A stretch of DNA of 64,000 bases, taken from NCBI RefSeq assembly GCF_947258525.1, contig NZ_CAMYIP010000079.1, positions 19,447-83,446 on the forward strand, read 5' to 3'. This DNA is from an uncultured Eudoraea sp. (GTDB lineage: Bacteria; Bacteroidota; Bacteroidia; Flavobacteriales; Flavobacteriaceae). Below the pieces are notes generated by a model that saw only the letters and a program-made list of their open reading frames with translations, was not told where the DNA came from and made no database searches. Positions 41,009-51,031 of the stretch are shown here, piece after piece (positions within the stretch are counted from its first letter, which is position 1; each line of letters opens with the position of its first letter). The position numbers and the translations under genes were made by a program.

Positions 41009-43924
41009 TTGGATAAAAATCTTTTAGCAGATCTTAGAAGCAGCCTTGATGGCACTTTGCAATTTGATACCCTGTCAAGGGCACTTTATGCAACAGATGC
41101 CTCGGTTTATCGTAAGGTACCTCTGGCAGTTGCTTTCCCAAAAGATCAAAATGACATTATAAAACTTATACTTTTTGCCCAAAAACATCAAGTTGGGCTC
41201 ATACCGAGAACAGCCGGTACATCATTAGCCGGACAATGCGTTGGAGATGGCATTGTGGTTGACGTATCCAAACATATGACTAAAATTCTTCATCTTGATG
41301 TTGAAAGAAAAACAGTCACGGTTCAGCCCGGAGTTATACGCGATGAACTTAATGAATACCTCAAAGCTCATGGTTTGTTTTTTGGACCAAATACTTCAAC
41401 TTCTAACCGCTGCATGATTGGCGGTATGGTTGGAAATAATTCAAGCGGTACAACGTCTATTCAATATGGTGTTACACGCGACAAAGTCATTGCTCTGAAA
41501 ACAATACTTTCCGACGGTTTTCCGGCAACCTTTGAATCTATTACATCTGCTGAGTACAGAAAAAAAATGGATATGCCCAACCTTGAAGGAACCATATATA
41601 TGGGAATATATTCGGAGTTGCAAAGCAAAGAGGTACAACAAAATATCAAGGAAGAATTTCCAAAGGAGAGTATTCATAGAAGAAATACCGGTTATGCAGT
41701 AGATGAATTATTGCATAGTAATCTTTTTGGCGGTCCTGAGGAGGAAATTAATATTTGTAAATTATTAAGTGGGAGTGAAGGAACTCTGGCCTTTACCACG
41801 GAAATCACTCTGCAATTAGATGAAGTTCCACCACCGATTTCAGCCATGGTGGTTACACATTATAAAACCCTTGAGGATTGTCTCAAGGATGTTGTTCCTG
41901 TTATGAAGCACAATCTACATTTGTGCGAAATGATGGATAAAGTGATTTTGGACTGTACAAAAAATAACAGAGAGCAATTAACGAACCGATACTTTGTTGA
42001 AGGTGATCCTGCAGCATTGCTTATGTTGGAGCTAAAAGATGATTCGGAAGAAGCTCTTGAAGGAAATTTGAAAAAGCTGTTAAAAACGATAGAGAAATCG
42101 GGTTTGAGTTATTCCAATCCCATTCTGAGGGGTAACGATATCAATAAAGCCATTGCTTTGAGAAAGGCGGGTCTTGGCCTTTTAGGAAATATGGTAGGAG
42201 ACAGAAAGGCTGTAGCTTGTATTGAAGATACAGCGGTTTCTTTGCCAGACCTTAAAGCCTTTATAGGTGATTTCACAAAGATCATGAAAGATTATGGCCA
42301 GGACGCCGTGTATTATGCCCATGCCGGTGCAGGCGAGCTTCATTTAAGGCCAATTCTAAACTTAAAACGTGCCCAAGATGTCTCCCTTTTCAGAGCCATA
42401 ACAACAGATGTAGCTAAACTGACCAAAAAATACGGGGGGTCGTTTAGCGGAGAACATGGTGATGGTATTGTAAGGGCTGAATTTATTCCTATGATGCTTG
42501 GCGAGCAGAACTATGAATTGCTTAAACGCATAAAGTCATATTTTGATCCTGATCATATTTTTAATCCGGGCAAAATTGTAGATGCATATCCAATGGATGA
42601 ATCATTGCGATATGAAGTTGAGCGGGAAGAACCCGAGATCAGTACAATTTTTGATTTCTCAGACAGTGAGGGAATTTTAAAAGCATCTGAAAAATGTAAT
42701 GGTAGCGGCGACTGCAGAAAGTCCCATAACGCTTCAGGAGGGATGTGTCCGAGTTATCAGGCAACAAAGAATGAAAAAGATACAACCCGGGGAAGGGCAA
42801 ATGCATTGCGGGAGGTGCTAACAAATTCTCTTGGGCAAAACCGATTTAACTCTGATGAATTAGTGGAGGTATTCGATCTCTGTTTAAGCTGTAAAGCCTG
42901 TTCAAGTGAATGCCCTAGTAATGTTGATGTTTCAACTTTAAAATCGGAGTTTTTATATCAATATCAGGAGATCAACGGGTATAAATTCAGGAATAAACTG
43001 TTTGCATACAATACCCGGTTAAATGCTCTCGGAAGCAAAATGCCTAAAGTAACAAATACTATTTATAATTCCGGACCGCTTAGTAAAGTGATAAAGAAAA
43101 TTTCGGGAATTGCACCTGAAAGGAGGTTACCTTTTGTATCAAGTATAAATTTCAATAAATACCTTCAAAATATTGATAAACAACTAAATAAAAAAAGTAG
43201 AAAGGTAGTTCTATATATTGATGAATTCACCAGGTATTTGGACACGGATCTTGGTATAGATGCGATAGACTTGTTTTCCGGATTGGGATATGAAGTAAGT
43301 CTTTACTACGCAGAGAGCGGACGAACATTTATTTCAAAAGGATTTTTGAAACAGGCTAAAAAGCTGGCAGAGAAAAATATTGCAACATTGTTCAATTACG
43401 CCCGGCAGGGTATTCCTATAGTCGGAATAGAACCCTCTGCCATTCTAACTTTCAGAGATGAATACAAAAGGTTTCATTTTGAGGCTGATAAAGTTGAAAC
43501 AATTGCATCTGTGTCTTTCCTTATTGAGGAATTTCTTTCTAATGAGATCAAAAATGGAAATATTCGTAAGGAACAATTCACTAAGTCAGCTGCAAACGTC
43601 AAAATCCACAATCACTGTCATCAAAAGGCCCTATCTAACCAAAAAGTTACATTTGACATATTAAATCTGCCCGAAAACTACAAAGTTAGCATCATTTCTT
43701 CCGGTTGCTGTGGTATGGCCGGGTCTTTTGGTTATGAGCGTGAGCACTATAATACTAGCATGCAAATAGGAGAGTTAAAACTGTTTCCTTCAATAAGAAA
43801 ATCTGGTGAAGATGTAATTATTTCCGCTAATGGAACGAGTTGCAGGCATCAGATTTATGATGGCACGGGAAGACAAGCGCAGCACCCTGTGACAATTTTA
43901 AAGAATGCCTTAAGCATCAATTGA
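41009..43924 (+). CDS. FAD-binding oxidase fused to Fe-S/CCG-domain subunit (GlcD/GlpC-type; D-lactate or glycolate dehydrogenase-like), TTG start
   Basis: IPRTAGTSLAGQCVGDGIVVDVS, GGMVGNNSSGTTS, CLSCKACSSECPSNVD, NHCHQKAL, SSGCCGMAGSFG. Confidence 0.92.
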   Translation: MDKNLLADLRSSLDGTLQFDTLSRALYATDASVYRKVPLAVAFPKDQNDIIKLILFAQKHQVGLIPRTAGTSLAGQCVGDGIVVDVSKHMTKILHLDVERKTVTVQPGVIRDELNEYLKAHGLFFGPNTSTSNRCMIGGMVGNNSSGTTSIQYGVTRDKVIALKTILSDGFPATFESITSAEYRKKMDMPNLEGTIYMGIYSELQSKEVQQNIKEEFPKESIHRRNTGYAVDELLHSNLFGGPEEEINICKLLSGSEGTLAFTTEITLQLDEVPPPISAMVVTHYKTLEDCLKDVVPVMKHNLHLCEMMDKVILDCTKNNREQLTNRYFVEGDPAALLMLELKDDSEEALEGNLKKLLKTIEKSGLSYSNPILRGNDINKAIALRKAGLGLLGNMVGDRKAVACIEDTAVSLPDLKAFIGDFTKIMKDYGQDAVYYAHAGAGELHLRPILNLKRAQDVSLFRAITTDVAKLTKKYGGSFSGEHGDGIVRAEFIPMMLGEQNYELLKRIKSYFDPDHIFNPGKIVDAYPMDESLRYEVEREEPEISTIFDFSDSEGILKASEKCNGSGDCRKSHNASGGMCPSYQATKNEKDTTRGRANALREVLTNSLGQNRFNSDELVEVFDLCLSCKACSSECPSNVDVSTLKSEFLYQYQEINGYKFRNKLFAYNTRLNALGSKMPKVTNTIYNSGPLSKVIKKISGIAPERRLPFVSSINFNKYLQNIDKQLNKKSRKVVLYIDEFTRYLDTDLGIDAIDLFSGLGYEVSLYYAESGRTFISKGFLKQAKKLAEKNIATLFNYARQGIPIVGIEPSAILTFRDEYKRFHFEADKVETIASVSFLIEEFLSNEIKNGNIRKEQFTKSAANVKIHNHCHQKALSNQKVTFDILNLPENYKVSIISSGCCGMAGSFGYEREHYNTSMQIGELKLFPSIRKSGEDVIISANGTSCRHQIYDGTGRQAQHPVTILKNALSIN

Positions 43925-44782
43925 TTCGTCTTCTCCTTGTGATTGCTTTTGTTTTGGGGGGTGGGTCCTTTCTAATGTTTCAATAAGATCGCTTAAATCC
44001 ATTAGCTTCAAATCTTCATCTGCAAAAAAAGGAGAGAGTTTATCGTAGCTATAATTGTAAACTTTCCATCGTTTGAACGAATATTCCAAAGCACTAAGGC
44101 TTTCTACCCAATCACCGGAATTCAGATAAGTACATTTTCCATTTTTTGTTTCAAAAGTTTCTTTTTCAGGCTGGTGAATATGTCCACAGATCACATAGTC
44201 ATAGCCATTGGCAAGAGCTGTTTCTATTGCAGTTTGCTTAAAAATACTAATATACTTATCAGCATTTTTAACGCTGCTTTTTATTTTCCCGGTCAAAGAA
44301 TATTTTTCTTTTCCAAATTTTGCAAAGAACCGGTTGAATACCCGATTAATGCAAAGTACAAGTCCGAATCCGGTATCACCCATTTTAGCAAGCCACTTTA
44401 TTTGTGGAAAAGAAATATCAAAAACATCTCCATGAAAAATCCAGGCTTTCTGACCATCTAATTTTAAAACTAATTTGTCTTGTATTGATAAATTTCCTAT
44501 CAGGGTATTACTAAACCTGCGTAATTTCTCATCATGATTTCCAGTAATATAAATGACTTCGGTGCCCTTTGAAGCCATACCTATAATTTTTTTTAGAATC
44601 TTTAAATGTGATGCAGGAAAAAAGTGATTTTTAAATTGCCAGATATCAATAATATTGCCATTCAGAATTAACTTTTTTGGATCTATACTGCTTAGATATG
44701 CCATCAGCTCATCTGCATGACAATTGGGATTGCCTAAATGCACATCAGATATTACCGCTACCTCTATAAGACGCTTTTTCAC
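43910..44782 (-). CDS. metallophosphoesterase, UDP-2,3-diacylglucosamine diphosphatase-like
   Basis: AVISDVHLGNPNCHADELMAYL, ITGNHDEKLR, YVICGHIHQPE. Confidence 0.87.
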   Translation of the reverse strand: MKKRLIEVAVISDVHLGNPNCHADELMAYLSSIDPKKLILNGNIIDIWQFKNHFFPASHLKILKKIIGMASKGTEVIYITGNHDEKLRRFSNTLIGNLSIQDKLVLKLDGQKAWIFHGDVFDISFPQIKWLAKMGDTGFGLVLCINRVFNRFFAKFGKEKYSLTGKIKSSVKNADKYISIFKQTAIETALANGYDYVICGHIHQPEKETFETKNGKCTYLNSGDWVESLSALEYSFKRWKVYNYSYDKLSPFFADEDLKLMDLSDLIETLERTHPPKQKQSQGEDESIDA

Positions 44783-44921
44783 AGGATAAGGAAGTTTTGT
44801 GTAAAATTAGACCCATTGGTATAGTTTCACCTTAAGGCAAAGTCACTATTGCTTAAAACTAAGGTTAAGTTTGACGTCAAAAATTATTCATTTGTTACCT
44901 TACCATTAACTCAAGCTGTGT

Positions 44922-44952
44922 TTTGTTTCCCATTATTTAACATCTATCTTTG
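44922..44952 (+). promoter_or_regulatory. Bacteroidota-type promoter for aroC
   Basis: TTTG (44922..44925), N19, TATCTTTG (44945..44952). Confidence 0.7.
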
Positions 44953-45006
44953 GCTCTTGAAAAAAAGAGTTATTACTTCTAACTAGATATAAAAGGATCT
45001 TGGCTT

Positions 45007-46071
45007 ATGGCTGGTAATACATTTGGAAGACTTTTTAAACTTACTACTTTTGGAGAATCCCATGGGAAGGCAATTGGTGGTGTTATAGACGGATGTCCGT
45101 CCGGAATAAAGTTGAATTTGGAAGCAATACAGCAAGAGCTGGATAGGAGAAAGCCCGGCCAATCTGCTATAGTTACACAACGTAAGGAGCCGGATACTGT
45201 TGTTTTTTATTCCGGAATATTTGAAGGGCAGACCACTGGAACCCCAATTGGATTTGCGATTTATAATACAAATCAGAAATCAAAAGATTACTCGCATATA
45301 AAAGATTCATATCGCCCGTCTCATGCAGATTATGTATATGATAAAAAGTATGGTTTTAGGGACTATAGGGGAGGGGGCAGAAGTTCTGCTCGTGAAACAG
45401 CCAGTCGTGTAGTTGCGGGAGCTATCGCTAAACAATTTTTAAATGGCATTAGTATAAATGCCTACGTTTCCCAGGTTGGTTCCCTTAAACTTGAAAAACC
45501 CTATTCGGAACTGGATTTGAAATTAACCGAAAGTAATGCTGTGCGTTGTCCGGATCCTGACACCGCCACCAGAATGGAATCTTATATTAAAGAAGTTCGA
45601 AAGGAAGGTGATACAATTGGTGGAATCATTAGCTGTGTGATCAAAAATGTTCCCGTTGGACTTGGAGAACCTGTTTTTGATAAGCTTCATGCTGATCTTG
45701 GTAAAGCCATGTTATCTATTAATGCGGTCAAAGGATTTGAATATGGCAGCGGTTTTGAAGGAGTCAAAATGAAAGGTAGTGTTCATAATGATCAATTCAA
45801 ACCGGATGGGAGTACAATTACCAATAACAGCGGTGGTATACAAGGTGGCATTAGCAATGGTATGGATATCTATTTTAATGTAGCCTTTAAACCGGTTGCG
45901 ACAGTCATTCAGGCTTATGAAACTATCGATAAAGATGGCAATATGGTTAAAACTCAGGGCAAGGGTAGGCATGATCCGTGTGTCGTGCCAAGAGCTGTGC
46001 CCATTGTAGAAGCAATGGCGGCATTAGTACTTGCCGACTTTACTTTGCTAAATAGAACCATAAAATTATAA
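45007..46071 (+). CDS. aroC: chorismate synthase
   Basis: [62 protein letters not shown]. Confidence 0.97.
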   Translation: MAGNTFGRLFKLTTFGESHGKAIGGVIDGCPSGIKLNLEAIQQELDRRKPGQSAIVTQRKEPDTVVFYSGIFEGQTTGTPIGFAIYNTNQKSKDYSHIKDSYRPSHADYVYDKKYGFRDYRGGGRSSARETASRVVAGAIAKQFLNGISINAYVSQVGSLKLEKPYSELDLKLTESNAVRCPDPDTATRMESYIKEVRKEGDTIGGIISCVIKNVPVGLGEPVFDKLHADLGKAMLSINAVKGFEYGSGFEGVKMKGSVHNDQFKPDGSTITNNSGGIQGGISNGMDIYFNVAFKPVATVIQAYETIDKDGNMVKTQGKGRHDPCVVPRAVPIVEAMAALVLADFTLLNRTIKL

Positions 46072-46130
46072 ACCGCCTTTTTTAGGGGGTTTCCTGTCAA
46101 AATACTATCTTTCTAACCTAAACTTTTTAT

Positions 46131-47456
46131 ATGAAGAAACTGGAATTGCATTGGCAAATCCTAATAGGGATGATCCTTGGCCTTCTTTTTGGCTTCGCTA
46201 TGACCTATATTGAATGGGGTCGTGGTTTTGTGCAGGATTGGATTAACCCTTTTGGAACTATTTTTGTTAAACTTCTCAAGTTAATTGCAATTCCACTTAT
46301 TCTTGCTTCTTTAATTAAAGGAATATCTGATTTAAAGGACATTTCAAAGTTCAGAAATATTGGACTTCGGACAATAGCTATTTATGTATGTACCACAATA
46401 ATTGCCATTACTATTGGTCTGGTTTTAGTTAATGTTTTGAAGCCAGGCGAAGGCATTTCAGATGAAACAATTACAAAATTAACGGATACCTATGCGACAG
46501 ATAGCGGTGTAACCTCAAAGATTGAAGAAGCTTCAAGGCAAAAGGAAGTTGGTCCATTGCAGTTTATGGAAGACATGGTTCCTGATAATGCATTTGGCGC
46601 TCTAAGTGATAACAGCTTAATGCTTCAGGTCATCTTTTTCACAATATTCCTTGGTATAGCAATGCTGTTAATCGGAGAAAAAAGAGCTAAACCACTAAAA
46701 AAGTTTTTTGATTCACTCAATGATGTTGTACTCAAAATGGTAGATCTTATAATGCTCACCGCTCCGGTGGCAGTTTTTGCATTGTTAGCAAATGTTGTTG
46801 TCTCCTCTGGTGACCCGGATCTGTTACTGGCACTATTGAAATATGCCGGGGTAGTGGTTTTGGGACTATTTTTAATGATTGTATTTTATGCTGTGGTTGT
46901 TGCCACTTATACACAGAAAAATCCTTTCTGGTTTCTTAAGGAGATAAGTCCGGCTCAATTATTGGCATTTTCCACAAGTTCGAGCGCGGCAACTCTTCCG
47001 GTTACGATGGAAAGGGTAGAGGAGCATATAGGGGTAGATAAAGAGGTATCTAGTTTTGTACTCCCAGTAGGCGCTACCATTAATATGGATGGTACAAGCT
47101 TATATCAGGGTGTTGCGGCTGTTTTTATCGCCCAGGCTCTTGATTTTAATCTCTCTCTTGGCGGACAGCTGACTATTGTGCTTACCGCGTTACTGGCATC
47201 TATTGGCTCGGCAGCAGTCCCTGGAGCCGGTATGGTAATGCTGGTCATTGTTTTGGAATCTATAGGTTTTCCATCTGATAAACTGGCTATTGGACTGGCA
47301 CTAATTTTTGCAGTAGACCGTCCATTAGATATGTGCAGAACTATTATTAATGTTACCGGAGACGCTACCGTTTCAATGATTGTTGCCAAGTCTGTCGGGA
47401 AATTAGGTAAACCCCGCATAGAAGACTGGGATAAGTTTTATGAAGAAGTAAAATAA
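46131..47456 (+). CDS. dicarboxylate/amino acid:cation symporter
   Basis: AFSTSSSAATLPVT, INMDGTSLYQG, DRPLDMCRTIINVTGD. Confidence 0.94.
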   Translation: MKKLELHWQILIGMILGLLFGFAMTYIEWGRGFVQDWINPFGTIFVKLLKLIAIPLILASLIKGISDLKDISKFRNIGLRTIAIYVCTTIIAITIGLVLVNVLKPGEGISDETITKLTDTYATDSGVTSKIEEASRQKEVGPLQFMEDMVPDNAFGALSDNSLMLQVIFFTIFLGIAMLLIGEKRAKPLKKFFDSLNDVVLKMVDLIMLTAPVAVFALLANVVVSSGDPDLLLALLKYAGVVVLGLFLMIVFYAVVVATYTQKNPFWFLKEISPAQLLAFSTSSSAATLPVTMERVEEHIGVDKEVSSFVLPVGATINMDGTSLYQGVAAVFIAQALDFNLSLGGQLTIVLTALLASIGSAAVPGAGMVMLVIVLESIGFPSDKLAIGLALIFAVDRPLDMCRTIINVTGDATVSMIVAKSVGKLGKPRIEDWDKFYEEVK

Positions 47457-47472
47457 ACTAAAATTAAGTCCA

Positions 47473-48504
47473 ATGAACATTTGTTTTCTTATGTATCCTT
47501 GGGAGGAGATTGATCCTGAGAATGATACAAGCCTTGCATTAATTCATGAATGCGTTAAACGCAACCACGGAGTAGCCTTGTGCACGCCTGCTAATCTTAC
47601 TATTCGCAATAGTGTTACAAATGCCTTTTGCACCGTTATTGGCAGAATGGATAAAGTACCCGGCAGTCTTAAGTCTTTTTATAGAAAGGCTGAAATTAGG
47701 GAGGAAATGCTGCCGCTGGCCGGCTTTGATGTTATCTTCATGAGAGCCAATCCACCACTTGACCCTATTATGTTGAATTTTTTGGATTCTGTAAAGGACG
47801 ATGTGTTCATAGTTAATTCACTGCAGGGTTTGAGGGAGGCGAATAACAAGTTGTACACTGCGGCTTTTGGTGATAGTCATGACAATATAATACCTACTAC
47901 CCATGTTTCTAAGAATAAAAACTATCTGGTAAAGCAGATTAAAGAATCCAAAGCCGATAAAATGATCTTAAAGCCATTGAATGGCTTTGGAGGTTCGGGT
48001 GTTATCCTAATTGAGAAATCGGCAATGTCAAATATAAAGTCGCTATTGGATTTTTATATTTCAAGTTCCGATGGATCATCTAATTATGTCATTCTTCAGG
48101 AATATATTGAAGGAGCAGAGCAAGGTGATGTTAGAATTCTGATTTTAAACGGAGAACCAATTGGTGCAATGAGGCGTATACCGGGTTCTGATGATCATCG
48201 CTCCAATGTTTCTGCAGGAGGTTCTGTTGCAAAGCATACGCTTACAAAACAGGAAAAAGCATTATGCAAGCAAATTGGGCCCAAACTGGTTAAGGACGGG
48301 CTGTATTTTGTAGGAATCGATGTTATCGGCGGTAAATTAGTGGAGGTAAATGTTATGTCACCGGGCGGGATAACCTATATGAATAAGGTTTATAAAACCA
48401 AAATTCAGTCCAAAATAATAGACTTTATTGAGAGCAAGGTAGTTGACAAATTGCAAGCTTTTAACAGGCGTTCCAGATTGCGAAACGAGGTTGAGAATGC
48501 TTAA
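47473..48504 (+). CDS. ATP-grasp protein, glutathione synthetase-like
   Basis: MILKPLNGFGGSGVILIEK, QEYIEGAEQGDVRILILNGEPIGAMRRIP, EVNVMSPGGITYMN. Confidence 0.87.
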   Translation: MNICFLMYPWEEIDPENDTSLALIHECVKRNHGVALCTPANLTIRNSVTNAFCTVIGRMDKVPGSLKSFYRKAEIREEMLPLAGFDVIFMRANPPLDPIMLNFLDSVKDDVFIVNSLQGLREANNKLYTAAFGDSHDNIIPTTHVSKNKNYLVKQIKESKADKMILKPLNGFGGSGVILIEKSAMSNIKSLLDFYISSSDGSSNYVILQEYIEGAEQGDVRILILNGEPIGAMRRIPGSDDHRSNVSAGGSVAKHTLTKQEKALCKQIGPKLVKDGLYFVGIDVIGGKLVEVNVMSPGGITYMNKVYKTKIQSKIIDFIESKVVDKLQAFNRRSRLRNEVENA

Positions 48505-49324
48505 ACTTTCGGTTGCCGATATTATCTCAAAAATTAAATCTGAGATTCCGTTTGAGGCAGTTTCAGATGATTATTCCTTTATTTTAAAAATAAGTGATTA
48601 CGCCCCTTATATATGTGCAGCGGTGCACGATGGGCATCAATTTAGAAAATCACTCTGGGATAATTGCCTTCATACCGAGTACGATCGATGGTATGAAGAA
48701 GATCCATGTACAAGCGAAATGGTTGCTTCTCACCCCATAGTCTTAACCGGCTGTGACAGCAGGTTTGAATATGATCTTAATAGGCCTCCTGATGGAGCCA
48801 TTTATTCAGATGCCTGGGGTAAGCCCTTGTGGAAAATACCAATATCTGCTCAGGAATACGATCACAGCATGCAAAAACATGCTTCATTTTATAGTGTTGT
48901 TCACGCTCTTGTTGAACAAATTGAAGCGAAATATGGAAAGGCCATTGTTTTTGATATGCACAGTTATAACTGGAAGCGCTGGGACCGGATTGTGCCTACG
49001 TGGAACCTTGGTACCAGTAATATAGATAACAATCGGTTCGGCGAAATAGTCACCGACTGGCAAGAAAAGCTGGAGACTATTAAATTACCGAATAATATAA
49101 AATCCAATTGTAAAATTAACGACACCTTTCAGGGAAATGGATTTTTTCTGAAATATATTACAACAACTTTTGGCAACACACTTGTTTTAGCAACTGAAAT
49201 TGCAAAGGTCTATTGCGATGAGCTCACTGCTATTATTTATCCCGAGGTAGTACGTGCTGTGGAATTGCAATTAAAAGAATTAGTACCTTTGCAGGCTAAA
49301 GAATTTCACGAGAAAGATTTATGA
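48497..49324 (+). CDS. N-formylglutamate amidohydrolase-like protein
   Basis: HDGHQF, EYDRWYEEDPCTSEM, DSRFEYDLNRPP, VFDMHSYNW; start MLKLSVADI overlaps the upstream stop by 8 nt (ORF track extends to 48443). Confidence 0.85.
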   Translation: MLKLSVADIISKIKSEIPFEAVSDDYSFILKISDYAPYICAAVHDGHQFRKSLWDNCLHTEYDRWYEEDPCTSEMVASHPIVLTGCDSRFEYDLNRPPDGAIYSDAWGKPLWKIPISAQEYDHSMQKHASFYSVVHALVEQIEAKYGKAIVFDMHSYNWKRWDRIVPTWNLGTSNIDNNRFGEIVTDWQEKLETIKLPNNIKSNCKINDTFQGNGFFLKYITTTFGNTLVLATEIAKVYCDELTAIIYPEVVRAVELQLKELVPLQAKEFHEKDL

Positions 49325-50493
49325 TTACCGAAGATCAGCGCCTGTCTATTAAATTAGAGTATCCCAATTTATTTGAAGTAGATGACAACCTGGATAGACT
49401 CATAAAGAATATTGAGTTGCTGAGCTATGTAAATCCGCTTAATGGTGAAAAAGAAAAACATAAGTTTTTTGCTTCCAAATTTGTAGAAAACCCCAAATTC
49501 AAATATCCAAAATTAAAGTTCGATCCTTATAAGCTTCATCGCTTGTTTTATTCACAAAGATTAGAGCGAATAAAAGATGCGGAATTAAAGGATTTATATA
49601 CAGATATTATTTATTATTATGCCAATATGGTGCAATGCATCAAAACTATTGGCAAGGGGAAAGAGTTTTATTACAATTCTTTGAATATATATGGAACCCC
49701 AACTGAAAAGGATGTTCAAAATGCAAAATTTATACTTCATTTTGATGATGAGCCTGCAAGTGTTGATATGGAAACCGTATTTTCCACGGATGATGCCAGG
49801 GCCTATTTTGAAGATTTTGCCGCATCATATGAATTTCCGGTAAATATTAAATTTGCGACCCACATAGCAGCTGACGCTATGGTAAGCAATGCAACCAAAA
49901 CATTACTTATAAAACGCAATGCAAGGTTTAGCCAAAACCAACTGCTCACATTGGCAAATCATGAAATTGGAGTACACCTGGTAACTACTTTTAATGCTTC
50001 TCTTCAACCTTTAAAAATATTTTCCAACGGTTTTCCAAAAAATGTAGAAACTCAGGAAGGATTGGCAGTTTTTAGCGAATACATGAGCGGAGCACTTACA
50101 ATTAAAAGACTTAAAGAGCTAGCATATAGAGTTATAGCAGCAGATAGTTTAATTAAAGGTTATAGTTTCGCAGACACCTTCGATCTGATACACAACCAAT
50201 ACAAATTGAACCGAAATGACGCATTTTCAATTACTCTTAGGGCACATAGAGGCGGAGGTTTTACCAAGGATCGACTATATCTTAGTGGATTGAAAAAAAT
50301 CTACAAACGTTATAGGAATGGCGAGTCTATGGATGTATTACTCACCGGAAAAGTAGCGATGAACAACGCTGATCAAATAAAATATTTACAAAATTTAGGT
50401 TTAGCTAAGCCCATAAGCCATAATAATCTGGCATATTCGACAAATAGGAGCTCAAATCCCACACTCGAATTTATTTTAAATAATTTGAAATAG
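49321..50493 (+). CDS. DUF1704/QEGLA-motif metallopeptidase-like protein (TIGR02421; MATCAP-related)
   Basis: NHEIGVHLVTTFN (HExxxH) and ETQEGLAVFSEY; 4-nt ATGA overlap with upstream gene. Confidence 0.87.
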   Translation: MITEDQRLSIKLEYPNLFEVDDNLDRLIKNIELLSYVNPLNGEKEKHKFFASKFVENPKFKYPKLKFDPYKLHRLFYSQRLERIKDAELKDLYTDIIYYYANMVQCIKTIGKGKEFYYNSLNIYGTPTEKDVQNAKFILHFDDEPASVDMETVFSTDDARAYFEDFAASYEFPVNIKFATHIAADAMVSNATKTLLIKRNARFSQNQLLTLANHEIGVHLVTTFNASLQPLKIFSNGFPKNVETQEGLAVFSEYMSGALTIKRLKELAYRVIAADSLIKGYSFADTFDLIHNQYKLNRNDAFSITLRAHRGGGFTKDRLYLSGLKKIYKRYRNGESMDVLLTGKVAMNNADQIKYLQNLGLAKPISHNNLAYSTNRSSNPTLEFILNNLK

Positions 50494-50494
50494 A

Positions 50495-50908
50495 CTAATC
50501 CAGAAATTTTGCCTTTAGTTCCGGGGTAGGGATCATGCAGTCATTTTGTTTACCAAACCAACTGTACCTGTTTTTGGCTATCAGGTCATAGATCCAATCT
50601 CTAATAGGTCTTGGAACCCATTCAAAAATACTTAACAGACGCCAGCCACCACCAAAAGACTTACCAATCTCCAAAGCCGCAGATGATTTAATGTAATAGG
50701 CAGTATTAGGGTCAATTAGAATGATTGAATCTATTTGTGATGAATCTATACCCCTTTGACTCAGAAGCATTTTGGCCGTATCACTTTGCAGGGCTGCAAA
50801 CTTGTAACGATTTTTTTTATCGTGCTTAATGACAAACTGAATGGAACTATTGCAAAGGTTACAAACGCCATCAAACAAAATAATTTTTTTATCGTCTCTT
50901 GGTATCAC
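50495..50908 (-). CDS. DCC-family thiol-disulfide oxidoreductase (DUF393)
   Basis: ILFDGVCNLCNSSIQFVIKHD; YSWFGKQNDCMIPTPELKAKFLD. Confidence 0.92.
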   Translation of the reverse strand: MIPRDDKKIILFDGVCNLCNSSIQFVIKHDKKNRYKFAALQSDTAKMLLSQRGIDSSQIDSIILIDPNTAYYIKSSAALEIGKSFGGGWRLLSIFEWVPRPIRDWIYDLIAKNRYSWFGKQNDCMIPTPELKAKFLD

Positions 50909-51031
50909 AAGGCAAAAATAAAGCCTAAAACCTAGAATCCGATATGTTTTATAATCAATTTAAGAAACTTAGGGCATTGGATTTAGAGCGAATATTTAAT
51001 TATATACATATATAAACATCTTTACCAACAA

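Noticed and set aside
48443-48496. N-terminal extension of the amidohydrolase ORF
   Set aside because: Lies within the upstream ATP-grasp coding sequence; ATG at 48497 gives a natural 8-nt overlap and a sensible N-terminus
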